DNA of 64,000 nt from Hormiphora californensis (Eukaryota; Ctenophora; Tentaculata; Cydippida; Pleurobrachiidae): NCBI GenBank assembly GCA_020137815.1, contig CM035351.1, positions 2,366,409-2,430,408 on the forward strand, read 5' to 3'. The notes under the pieces were generated by a model. That model did no database searches. It worked only from the letters and a program-made list of their open reading frames with translations, and was not told the DNA's origin. The position numbers and the translations under genes were made by a program. Each line of letters starts with the position of its first letter. The first letter of the stretch is position 1. Below are positions 33,630-44,613 of this stretch, one piece after another.

Positions 33630-35207
33630 GGGGTAATATTGGACAAAAATGTAGCTGTAATTTAGTGATGAGACCAGGCCAGGCCCGAGAGACAGTTCAG
33701 TGGTAACTGGGAGGTCATGTGTGATGGAAATGAGAACTAAAGACAGATTTGAGTTGTATTTTATTGAGGAAAACAGCCCTTTTTGGTGTCTGAGACAAGC
33801 AAAAGTGAAACGAAATGCAACATAACGAACGAGTAATGAATAGAATTCTGCTCTGTGACTTGTTAGTGCTCCTTTATAAAACACGCAATGGCAAAGTACA
33901 AAGTTTCGCAAATTTAATTTAATGCGAAATTCCAAAGTTTTGGTCGATTTCGGCCAAAATTGCTGCCCTAAACTAACAATTGGACTGTGCGTTGCCGGGG
34001 AGACTGCTCGCTGGTGACTGAGAGATCATATGTTCTCGAATATTGGTACTTGAGGCGGATTTAAGTTGCATTTTAGTGTGGGGAAGAGGGGAATATTGGA
34101 CAAAAATGTAGCTGTAATTTAGTGATGAGACCAGGCCAGGCCCGAGAGACAGTTCAGAGGTAACTGGGAGGTCATGTGTGATGGAAATGAGAACTAAAGA
34201 CAGATTTGAGTTGTATTTTATTGAGGAAAACAGCCCTTTTTGGTGTCTGAGACAAGCAAAAGTGAAACGAAATGCAACGTAACGAACGAGTAATGAATAG
34301 AATTCTGCTCTGTGACTTGTTAGTGCTCCTTTATAAAACACGCAATGGCAAAGTACAAAGTTTCGCAAATTTAATTTAATGCGAAATTCCAAAGTTTTGG
34401 TCGATTTCGGCCAAAATTGCTGCCCTAAACTAACAATTGGACTGTGCGTTGCCGGGGAGACTGCTCGCTGGTGACTGAGAGATCATATGTTCTCGAATAT
34501 TGGTACTTGAGGCGGATTTAAGTTGCATTTTAGTGTGGGGAAGAGGGGAATATTGGACAAAAATGTAGCTGTAATTTAGTGATGAGACCAGGCCAGGCCC
34601 GAGAGACAGTTCAGAGGTAACTGGGAGGTCATGTGTGATGGAAATGAGAACTAAAGACAGATTTGAGTTGTATTTTATTGAGGAAAACAGCCCTTTTTGG
34701 TGTCTGAGACAAGCAAAAGTGAAACGAAATGCAACGTAACGAACGAGTAATGAATAGAATTCTGCTCTGTGACTTGTTAGTGCTCCTTTATAAAACACGC
34801 AATGGCAAAGTACAAAGTTTCGCAAATTTAATTTAATGCGAAATTCCAAAGTTTTGGTCGATTTCGGCCAAAATTGCTGCCCTAAACTAACAATTGGACT
34901 GTGCGTTGCCGGGGAGACTGCTCGCTGGTGACTGAGAGATCATATGTTCTCGAATATTGGTACTTGAGGCGGATTTAAGTTGCATTTTAGTGTGGGGAAG
35001 AGGGGAATATTGGACAAAAATGTAGCTGTAATTTAGTGATGAGACCAGGCCAGGCCCGAGAGACAGTTCAGAGGTAACTGGGAGGTCATGTGTGATGGAA
35101 ATGAGAACTAAAGACAGATTTGAGTTGTATTTTATTGAGGAAAACAGCCCTTTTTGGTGTCTGAGACAAGCAAAAGTGAAACGAAATGCAACGTAACGAA
35201 CGAGTAA
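33630..35207. repeat. 457-bp tandem monomers
   Basis: The phrase AATATTGGACAAAAATGTAG occurs near 33634, 34091, 34548 and 35005. The two central units look identical. The 5'-most (35207 side) unit is truncated, and the innermost diverges into G/C-rich sequence. Open frames of 139 aa repeat with the unit and are not genes. Confidence 0.95.
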
Positions 35208-36363
35208 TCTCAGGGAACAGTTTACACATGAAGGAATAAAGTCTGTGTTCGATTTTTCTGGACAGTCCTTTGATTCGTGGTTTTTTTGAGCAGTGTGCAC
35301 ACACTGAGTCTCGATCACAGCCTGCTGCTGAGTGATGGAAGCCTTGACACTTGTAGCACTGTAACACGTGTACTCTGTCGACAACGTTACACGCAGTGTA
35401 TCCAACGAAGACTACCCTCTGGCGAAGGAGTTGTCTCTTTGTTTGAGTGGGTAGGCGTAGACCGATGGTAGCGAGTTCAGGATTCCGATAGTTTTTTCTG
35501 TAAGACACAACATCCACAGCAATGCCCTGTAGTTCCGGATTCTTCTCCTGTAGGACTTCTATGATGATTTCACTTCGTTTTCGTCTATCGTCTTCTTGAT
35601 TAATAGAATCAGAGATGGGAAAATTTAGGACCGTGAGTTTGCTTGTTGGATCTGATCTCACTCTTACTGTCTTGGTACGTAGACCCGTGCTAAGGGCGTC
35701 AGCTGCTTTCTGACCCTCACTCTCTGGTACGGTCACGATGACCAAGTTTTTCTTTTTGTCCATTCTTGACACTTTCGTCTTGGAGAGAGCATTTTCACTT
35801 AACTTCTGGACCTCGTCGATATCAATCTCTTCACAGTCAATGTAGATTTTTCGCCACGGAAGTGCTGGTTTGGGAATATCACTGAAAGACGGTTTAGGTG
35901 GTAGGGTAGGAGTGCGGACTGGCGTAAGGGTTGCAGCAGCAGCAGCAGCAGCAGTAGCATGAGCATATGGCGCTGCCTGGTTCAGAGGTATCATCGCAGC
36001 AGTAATTCTGTCGGTTACTGCAGATAGTATATCTTCCTTGAATTTTTCTAGATGATTGTTCATGTCTTCTATAACATTGAGATTATCGAGAGGGTCATTT
36101 TCATTGGACGAAGGAGTTTGGCGAGTGTTGAGAGCTAGAGCATCAGTAAGTGCACATACCGCCTGGTATGACTGTTTTAGCAGTGCCCACAATGATTTTC
36201 GGTCTGGGTTTCTCGGAGGAAGTTCAGAATCCTCGTCCAACAGGTGAAGAAGGTTCTCGTTGATCAGCGCTTGTTGGAGTTGGTGTGTGGGATCAGGGAC
36301 ATGGGAGGAAGAAGCGGCTGCCCCGTCCATTAGCGTCGGACTGCCCATAAGGGGCGGTTCCAT

Positions 36364-37145
36364 AAACCTAGGGCAAGATCTCAATAAATAGTTTTACGTT
36401 GTAGTTGATGAAAGTTTGAAGCCCTTTGTTTAAAGGCCAAGATGTGTCTCTTCGCCTAAGTTGCAGCCCCTGTATCAGGCCGTCAAAAACCCGTGCAATC
36501 GTGGTTTGCATCACATGCGAAAGCGTTCCCCTTACATTTTACAAGTTTGAAGTTTCAGAGGACAAAAAACAGTTTTTGAACTTCAAAACTTTGGAACAAA
36601 ATTTCGCAGTGCAGTTTGCGAAAAATTTATGATGAAAAAAAGTCAACGCCATGCAACGCAAAAGTAAAATATTTCGCGCGTGACGTCAAAATCAAACAAA
36701 TGCAGCGCATATTATTAAAAACTGAGCCGAAAATAAAGTTTTTATTTTGAAGTTTGTCTTTTTCAAAATTTTGATTTTTTTAAACCGTTTTTTTTCTTTA
36801 AAAACTGAAAAGTCCAAACTCCAAAATCAACTTTCTTGAAGCCCCGAATTCCATTATTGTGACCTGCGCTGAGCAGCGTTTCGTAACCGATTACCGGCGG
36901 ATGCACTTAATGCTGAAATGTTTTAAATGACTGAGCATTCCTCTGTGGTCTGTAGTCTGCCTCGGCAGTCGGCCCTCAGGACTCCCGACTCGACCGGCGA
37001 CCGCTCAGCAGTCACCGCTGGCCTGTGTACTGGCGTTAGTTAATTTCGCAGTTCGTACTTGTGTCAGACTGCCTCATGCTTGTTTCTTGTACTAATGTAT
37101 CATTTAATTTGCTTAAATTTATGACTGGTTAGCTGCGAAGTGAAA
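36364..37145. promoter_or_regulatory. LINE 5' flank and CCDC33-like upstream region
   Basis: No exon seen. AT-rich 36700-36840, then CpG-containing sequence at 36880-37030 just before the plus-strand gene, a plausible promoter. The LINE 5' end lies somewhere in the left part. Confidence 0.4.
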
Positions 37146-40100
37146 ATGTCCGCTGTAAACAGACGGAATGCTAATGAACTGCTATGTGGACCGATTGTCT
37201 CACCTCTTTTGGAATACTCCGTGGTTCTACTAGTTCATGGCGTTTCCTTCCAAAGTATCGACCAACTTAGAGCAGAGGTAAACATTTGGTCATTTTTGAT
37301 ACCCACAATTATTATGTTTCGACCGATGATGCACCTACTCTTCCTTGATCCGCTGTCTGGCGGCCCTGACCCGATCTGAGCGGCACCAGACAGTGACTAA
37401 TAGTAATTTGTTTTTTGTCCCAGGACGGTTACGACTTGAAGTTAAGTGTTCAGATAGCCAGAGTTAATGAAGAGCTGCCAATATTAAAAACAAAAACCGT
37501 CCCCCTCAGTAGGTAGGGAATCGATTGTTGAGTTACTCAGCAAGGAATTGATGAATCATACCCATAAAGAAATGAGCTCCTATCCGGTTACATGATCATA
37601 CTCATCATAGTAGGATATAAGTGTTGGGTATAATAAGTCTGTGTGGGTGTGTAAGTATCCCTTTTAACCTAAGCACATTACAGATCAGTATTTGAAGAGG
37701 TATTAGTTGTTCACACGGAAACACTTGAAGAACTAGAACTTCTCCTTTGTACTGCCGAGGAGGTGCTAGATGAGTATGCACTACGCCTTGGTGACTGGAG
37801 TTCCTTTACCTATAAACACCTGGCGCTGGCAGGGCAAAGCAGTGAATTGTTTATCACAGCAGTGGTCAAGTCAAGATCAATACCACCTGCTTTATCACCA
37901 CATCTTGATCTACAGGTACTTTTCGGTGTTGGGGCAGGGTTCAGGAATCGCCACGCCTATTCTCCAACTTTCATTCGCCTTACTGGCTTGTTACTCAACT
38001 GTTAGTTGAGTCAACTGGCCCCTTACTCAACAATTACCGGCAGGTTATGGTACAATATCTGGAGACGCCGATCAGCCACCCAAAGGAAGGAGTGATGATA
38101 CTTGGCAGTGACAACTTTATAAAGGATCTTGCACAGCTCCCCATCAACTCGAACAGCAACGTAAGGATCAAGATTCAAGAGTCCATTTTTAAAATCCTGA
38201 TAGTTACAACTTACAAGTTGCCCAAGCCCACTATTTTCCTTGGTTATGAAATACCCCGTTACCAACTATTTTCTCCCGTTCAGATCCAGGTGACGGTACC
38301 TCAGGGACCCTCTGATCAGCCACAGTGGTACCATACCTTCCTGTTCCGCGGCTGTTCCCTGGAACAAACCATTGGCCTTCACTTCTTCCACCAGGCATAT
38401 GTGATACAGGATACTGTGAGTAACGGCTTTTTTAATGTCAATGTATTAAGAAGTTTTATGATCTGACCTCTCTGAACCGAACTTTCTGAGGCTGTGTTAT
38501 AGTGAGTGTATTGTGTGGTGTGCACTGTACACGAAGATACCGTCGTGTAGTTAGATCTAAGCCCTATAGCCAACCATTTCTCAATTTCATGATTGTGGGG
38601 GGGGGCCACCACCTTTTTTTTTGCCCATTGCCCATAATCCCAGCGAATTTTGGTTTTGCCCATATGGGCAAAAATGGGCAAAAGTGGGCAAAAATGGGCA
38701 AAATGAAATTTTTAGTGTTTTTTGTTGTTTTTTCAACTCTATAACTTGATTTTAATTCTTTAAAGTGAGAGAGAACAGCCCTGATTTTGATAAAACTCGG
38801 TCAGAATGGTCTTTGGTGTCACATTAGAAGTCAAAAAATTGTTTAGTGGTCAAATCGTAAATTTAGGATTTTTTAAATTTTTTTAAAGGTTTTAGGCTTT
38901 ATGGCTTTATTTTGTTCTAGGACGTTTCTGAAGCCCATGAAAGCCAAAAAACCTAAAAACCTAAAAAATTCTAAACTTAGGATTTGAGCACTAAAATTTT
39001 TTTGACTTCTAATATGACACCAAATACCATTCTGACAGAGTTAAATCAAAATCAGGGCTGTTCACTTTCACTTTGAATAAGTTAAATCAAGTTATAGAGT
39101 TGAAAAAACGACGTATAACACTGAACATTTCATTTTGCCCATTTTTGCCCATGTTTGCCCATTTTTGCCCAAAGTCCCACGATTTTTGAAAATTCAGTTT
39201 TGCCCATATGGGCAAATATGGGCAAATATGGGCAAAAAAAAAGGTGACGGCCCCCCCTGATTGTGATATAGCAGGGACAAAACGATATGTAACCCACTCA
39301 TCCGGATATGTTTCCAGCAACAGTGGAGACTGGGTGAAAAGTTGGCTGAATGTCCTATGACCTTATCTCGAGGCTTAGTGGCCCTCCTGGAGTCTAATCC
39401 GGAGGGGGTGTGCTTCTCTCGAGTTCCACTTCTTTCCATCCAACCAACTCTCTTCGCCAGAATCTCCCTAAAACTAGGTAGGTACTTTTTATGTTCTAGC
39501 CCTTTACAGGGTGCCGTGAGACAGGGTCGAGCAAGGCAAGTAGGTACTTCGTCCGGTAAATCTTTGTATTATGATTATGATGATGCTAAAACACTACCAA
39601 ACTCACCACTCGTTTATACTCAGGTTGCACTCCTGCACTCTCGCCGAATGCCATTCCCAAAGTGACCAGACCGTGGGGCGAGTGGGAGGAAATAGCACCA
39701 GAACCACCACGACCACAGACCACTGACAATGCTCCAAAACACATTCCCGCCAATGGAGAAGAGAGTCCACTCAAGGATCTCGTACTGCCTGAACATTCGG
39801 CTATAATGAAACTGCTGGAGAGACACTCGACACCTCAAACAAGTCACCATCCAATAGCTGTGACTGGGCCAACAGCAGGGGGAGGGACTGGAACGGGCCA
39901 GAACTCTGAGTATATGGGGAAAGTAATTGAATCTCAGGCGGCGGAACTCGCTCGATACCGGTAACTGTTCCTGAGATAGGACTTCTAATCTTCTAGTCGT
40001 ACAATTAGTTCACTGCTTTATTTATTCTCCTCAGTCTTATTCCTAATTAGGAGAGGAAAAACTGAAAAATTTAGGCAACTAATTGTTATAAAAGCGAAAA

Positions 40101-41987
40101 CCACTCTACCCGACTAATTTTGATACGCTGAATCCAATGAGCAACTTACGCAAGCGCTCAGAGGTGGAGAAAGTGCCCTAATTGGCCATAATTGGGTACC
40201 TGTATTTTCAGCCTGAGGCCAAAACCATAAGTACCCTTAAAATAGGAGTAAAGACAAATCTGAGGGCACTAAAGTGATCAGCGTCCTCGCATTAGTGGGG
40301 GTAGGTGCCGGAATTAAGTCTCTATCTCATCTGGTTAATTGAATAATTGGATAATTAGATAGGCGCATAACCGTATTTTGGCTATATGGCTATAGCCACT
40401 TAGGAATGGTTTAGAGACGTTTCATTGGTGCCATTTTGTAGACAATGGCCAAGTTATGGGGGGTCGACGTCGGACTTCTAAGCTCTATCTTCAACCGTTT
40501 AGCCGTTATTTGGCTTTAAAGGTACTCAAAATCGGGCTTTTTACCGTTTTTCGCTCATTTTGAGTACCTTTAAAGCCAAATAACGGCTAAACGGTTGAAG
40601 AAAGAGCTTAGAAGTCCGACGTCAACCCCCATAACTTGGCCATTGCCTACAAAATGGCACCAATGAAACGTCTCTAAACCATTTCTAAGTGGCTATAGCC
40701 ATATAGCCAAAATACGGTTATGCGCCTATCTAATTATCCAATTATTCAATTAACCAGATGAGATAGAGACTTAATTCCGGCACCTACCCCCACTAATGCG
40801 AGGACGCTGATCACTTTAGTGCCCTCAGATTTGTCTTTACTCCTATTTTAAGGGTACTTATGGTTTTGGCCTCAGGCTGAAAATACAGGTACCCAATTAT
40901 GGCCAATTAGGGCACTTTCTCCACCTCTGAGCGCTTGCGTAAGTTGCTCATTGGATTCAGCGTATCAAAATTAGTCGGGTAGAGTGGTTTTCGCTTTTAT
41001 AACAATTAGTTGCCTTTTTGGCTTATTTTTGGGCAGTTTTTCCTCTACTAAATACAAATGTTTCTCAGGGAGGCAGTGCAGAAGATGGGACAGGATATTC
41101 TGGCGTGTCGGGATCACATAGTAAAACTAAAAGACTCCAACAGCTCATTAAAGAGACAGATCCGGGAGTTACAGAGTCCCATTGAAGGCGTGTCATCTGC
41201 CTCCAAAGAGGACTTGGCTAGAGAGGTTCGACGTTCAAGACAAATCATCAAAGACCAGGTACTTAACATTTTAAAGTTAACTTATTGTTCATATATGTTG
41301 GTCGTAGGGTTGGTTCCCTTAGCTCTACAGAGTTGTAAACCAATTCCAACTCATTTCTTCAGTCTCTTAGCTACTTATTATATATCTCCTTTCAGAATGC
41401 CAAAATGATTGAGATGGGTGATACAATGAAAACGATGAAGCAGGTAGCAGTAAAGTATGAGGGTGAGAGAAGGGAAATGGACGAGTTGCGAAATGCTCAC
41501 ACTGCCCAAAATCAGCTACTGCAAAAGCTCCAGGAAAAGGTTTACAATCTTTACATTTCTCAGTCTCAGTAGTAACGCGGTGCCTAGTAACCGGCTATAA
41601 CTTTGATTGTCTTATGATCAATGGTCCCATTTTCAGGTTAAAGTGACCCGACTATTGGAGAAGACATGCCGAGATCAAGAGAAAGTGATAGAGACATTAG
41701 AGGTGATGGTCCGGGAGGGAGCCCCAACTGGGAGACACGCAGCTCTACCCTCTACCTCTCAACTAGCCCTACCGGCACCAATCGCAGTACCCAAACTGGA
41801 GCCCCGAGAAACCACAGAGCCTGACCAGCCTGCAGGAGACCTGCCAAATGAGTCGAATATGAGGCTTAAAATCCGGGAATTAGAAAACAAATTGAAGTTT
41901 TCAGAAGAGGCCCACCAGGAAGAACTTGCGGACGTGATGGCAACGAAAATGGACCTTCAGCTACAACTTGCCCGGTTTAGAAGGTGA
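37146..41987 (+). CDS. C2-domain and coiled-coil protein, CCDC33-like (10 exons)
   Basis: Exons: 37146-37277, 37424-37512, 37684-37915, 38044-38160, 38284-38415, 39318-39477, 39624-39960, 41069-41258, 41396-41539, 41637-41987. All join in phase to 627 aa plus TGA. Exons 2-3 encode a C2-like beta sandwich (YDLKLSVQIARVNEELPILK, LGDWSSFTYKHLALAG, SELFITAVVKSRSIPP). Exons 4-6 look like a second such region (TVPQGPSDQPQWYHTFLFRG, then TIGLHFFHQAY). Exon 7 is a Pro-rich linker. Exons 8-10 form a long coiled coil (EAVQKMGQDILACRDHIVKL, IRELENKLKFSEEAHQEELA). The architecture fits CCDC33, a testis and cilium-associated protein in vertebrates; the assignment rests on layout and the coiled-coil motif only. 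Introns 5 and 7 each hold a foldback transposon. Confidence 0.75.
38598..39257. mobile_element. 660-bp foldback MITE with poly-G termini
   Basis: Long imperfect palindrome inside intron 5 of the CCDC33-like gene. Left end G8 CCACCACCTTTTTTTTTGCC; right end (reverse complement) G7 CCGTCACCTTTTTTTTTGCC. TGATTGTG is repeated directly at 38590-38597 and 39258-39265, an 8-bp target duplication. Subterminal GGGCAAA repeats occur in both arms. The inner arms pair too (TATAACTTGATTT and its complement). No ORF. Confidence 0.85.
40050..41048. mobile_element. 999-bp near-perfect palindrome with TA duplication
   Basis: Arms of roughly 450-480 bp run from 40050 to about 40535 and from about 40556 to 41048. 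The unpaired centre (CGGGCTTTTTACCGTTTTTCG) is short. Termini are GGAGAGGAAAAACTG and, from the other end, GTAGAGGAAAAACTG, each beside TA (40048-40049, 41049-41050), as for Tc1/mariner-type insertions. It occupies almost all of intron 7 of the CCDC33-like gene. No ORF. Confidence 0.9.
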
Positions 41988-42942
41988 CGCGCACCGTGCG
42001 CGTTCTGTGGAAAGTACACTTTTCAGCACTTGGTGTTCGATATGTGTAGACCCCGTGTGTGAATATGGTGCTACTGCTAACCGGGACTAGGGTTGGCAGT
42101 TGGACATATGGCCCCTTTTGAGCAAAACAGTAAACCGTAAACGGCTAATTTAGCAAATTACTGTGTGATAAACCGATTTTTTTTGCGTTGTAACCGAGAA
42201 TAATTCCATTCTGTAACAAAGAGATAAACAAGTTCTTTCAAAAAAGTGCAACCTGTTGACTTGATTCAAGATTGAAGAATGGTTCACAATTCAAACGGGG
42301 GAATGAAAAGTAGTGGACAATGAAGCATCGCACTACTAACACACACAGGGAAATAAGGGAAGGGGAATAGGGGGCAACATATCGTCTCTTTAAAAAACGT
42401 TTTAACTGATCAGTCCTGAACTGGCGAGTGTCTGAGTTCTATCATTAAAATCACGTGTCACAAACGTGTGCCAACTCACTGATCATCTAAAGATCTAATA
42501 TCTATGTGTCCTCTCTTGCTTGTATCATAATAGTATATAGGAGCTGTGGAGTCTCGTTTCATGCAGGAGGGAGGGAGGGGGAAGAAGGGGGGTGTGAACC
42601 AAGTCGGTAGGTTTAAAACCCTCTCTCGGTAATTATCGGAGGGATGAGGAGGTCTGGGGTTGTCTGGAGCTGTTTCATTTTATGTATGTTGATACCGCAC
42701 TTCCTATCAATATGTAACACACTTTGTAATCATCCACCTTATATATCATATACATCTGCAGTTCGTCTTGTAAATTCTTCATTTGTGTGTGTGCCACTCT
42801 GGGCATCTGTTGTTGTTTGTTGTTGGAAGAGAAAGAGAGGGAGCAGAGTGGTGGAACATAGTGCCATTGGGAACGGAGGAGGATAGGGTTTGCATCTTGT
42901 CGCATCAACAACACAGTGAGACACACTGCACTCCAGGGACCG
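41988..42942. other. Convergent 3' flanks of the CCDC33-like gene and UPF1
   Basis: No gene recognised. G-rich stretch at 42566-42590. The small open frames overlapping 42640-43000 are antisense to the UPF1 last exon or its 3' UTR. Confidence 0.5.
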
Positions 42943-43715
42943 CTAGACAAAACCGGGCCTGTCCGCCTGGTAGGTACTATCCTGGGAGAGCAGGCCATCA
43001 CCCGGCTGTGACTTGAACTCCTCCAGCACGTATCTGGGTAGAGGGAGATGGGGTTACATGGAGTGTGGGAGAGGGATAGAAGGGGGGGGGGGTAACATGG
43101 TGTGTGGGAGAGGGAGGCGGGGTGAGAGGGTGTGTGGAGAGGGAGGCGGGGTGGTTAGGAAGAGGTCAACGATTAGGAAGAGTTGGGTTCTGATTGGATC
43201 TCACTTACGTGTCTTGAGATAGTTCAAGTTGAGACAATGGTTGGCTCATGCTATGTTGACTCATGATGGGCTGGGTTAGTGGTGCAGAACCAGTGTACCC
43301 AGGGTACCCTCCATACATCTGACTCAGATCACTCCCATAGGGGACAGCAGCAGCTGCAGCAGCGGCCGCTCCTCCCTTGCCCCTCTTGGCGGTACCGGGG
43401 TAGTAGTTACGGTGGGGTGGAGGAGGGGCTGCCATGAACATTCCAACTGGTATGGGAACATTAGCAGGGATAGCAGCCGGGTTGGGAGCACTGTTTATGA
43501 AACCCATCTGGTCGTGGGGCTTGTAGTAGTCGTCCCGGTACATGTCAATACCTGGGCCAGAACCGGGCATTCTCTCGTACGTAGCACTAGACATGAACAC
43601 CTGTAGGGAAGGAAGTGTCAAAAAAGTGAGATTGTTGCTTTTACTAAAGAGAGTAAAAGTGAGATTGTTGCTTTTAATTAAGAGAGTAAAAGAAAGATTT
43701 GTTACATTAACTAAG

Positions 43716-43779
<64 letters not shown>

Positions 43780-44541
43780 TAAAAGGTTCCTACTGTAACA
43801 CACCTCTCGGGCATCATACATAGCGGTCCTCATGAAGCTAGCTCCAGGGTTGTCCCTGTTCACCAGGGGTTTCTTGGGTTTACTGAAACTCATCAGACAA
43901 CTCTTCAGGTTATTCAGGGGTCCCTCAACCAGCAGATCGGCATCCTTGAAGTGGCCCAACAAACGGTGCCACAGAGCCTGTTTGGCCAGGACCTTGGGGT
44001 TTCCAATGATAACCACACCATGCTTGGCTCGTGTCAGGGCCACATTTAGACGTCTAGGATCGTTTAGGAAGCCAATTCCTTGGTGCTCGTTGGCTCGCAC
44101 ACAGGATAGAATGATGAAGTCCTTCTCTCGACCCTGGAACGCATCAACTGACGCCACCTCAAGCTCCTGAAACGGGAAATGGGTAAACACGGATAATTTA
44201 GGGCGCAATGATATCTGAATTTTCTTTCTCTTTCTCGAATGAAGACAGTGTCTCAACATGAAATTTGAAAATATTCGTTTTACCTTTTAAGTAAATGGAA
44301 TTGGGGTAAAAACGGGGCATGAGTAAACATGTCCGTGGGTTGCGCAGGTGAAAATGATCTTCCCTTGTTCATATAAAAGGTACAAAATATCCTAGATTTT
44401 ACATGGCCACGGCATCATTTGGGAAGCCATTAGAGAACCATTAGTGTCTGTTATGGCCTTAACCATGCATCACATGGTTGGTTTGGCAACCATACAATCT
44501 GAGTGAGACAATCATGGGAATTTTCAGGTGTATAAATCACA

Positions 44542-44613
<72 letters not shown>

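Larger units (their letters stand above)
32713..35207 (-). mobile_element. Poly-A-tailed retroelement with TATA-bearing monomers
   Basis: Inserted in LINE ORF1, with the 12-13-bp sequence ACTGTTCCCTGA repeated at both junctions. On the minus strand it begins with about 3.5 copies of a 457-bp monomer. A single-copy stretch (about 33205-33630) and a 51-bp VNTR follow. The 3' region has a perfect hairpin (CTCCCTTGAA/TTCAAGGGAG near 32803-32824) and ends in A13. Monomers carry TTTTATAAAGGAGCAC, a TATA-like box. No long credible ORF. The layout resembles promoter-monomer arrays at the 5' end of mouse L1, but the element is non-coding here. Confidence 0.75.
27804..36363 (-). mobile_element. LINE (jockey/CR1/L2-like), with three later insertions
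   Basis: Minus-strand non-LTR retrotransposon. From the 5' side: ORF1 (36363 to about 35208, resuming 32712-32628), the endonuclease part of ORF2 (about 32587-31045), the RT part (30098-28717), a 3' UTR, and a (TTGA)n tail at 27809-27833. The short-repeat 3' tail and the domain order EN-RT suit CR1/L2/jockey-type elements. Later insertions at 32713-35207, 30099-31044 and 28040-28550 interrupt ORF1, ORF2 and the 3' UTR. The 5' end is not defined. One-base breaks in ORF1 (A-run near 35280) and in the RT (near 30000) may be decay or consensus error. Confidence 0.85.
32628..36363 (-). pseudogene. LINE ORF1, split by a 2.5-kb insertion
   Basis: Starts at ATG 36363 (MEPPLMGSPTLMDGAAAS), then a coiled-coil-like region and a basic domain with KNLVIVTVPESEGQKAADAL. 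Zinc knuckles follow: CYKCQGFHHSAAGC, and CAHCSKNHESKDC after a one-base fix in an A7 run near 35280. The reading reaches CVNCSL at about 35208. The rest (NGKSKDDVSHRANSTECPAY, ending SKNE*) lies at 32712-32628, beyond the inserted element. Such proteins bind the element RNA. Confidence 0.85.

Noticed and set aside
33570-34849. Repeated 121-139-aa proteins
   Set aside because: They recur with the 457-bp monomer period and include the monomer's TATA region; there is no domain or coding bias.
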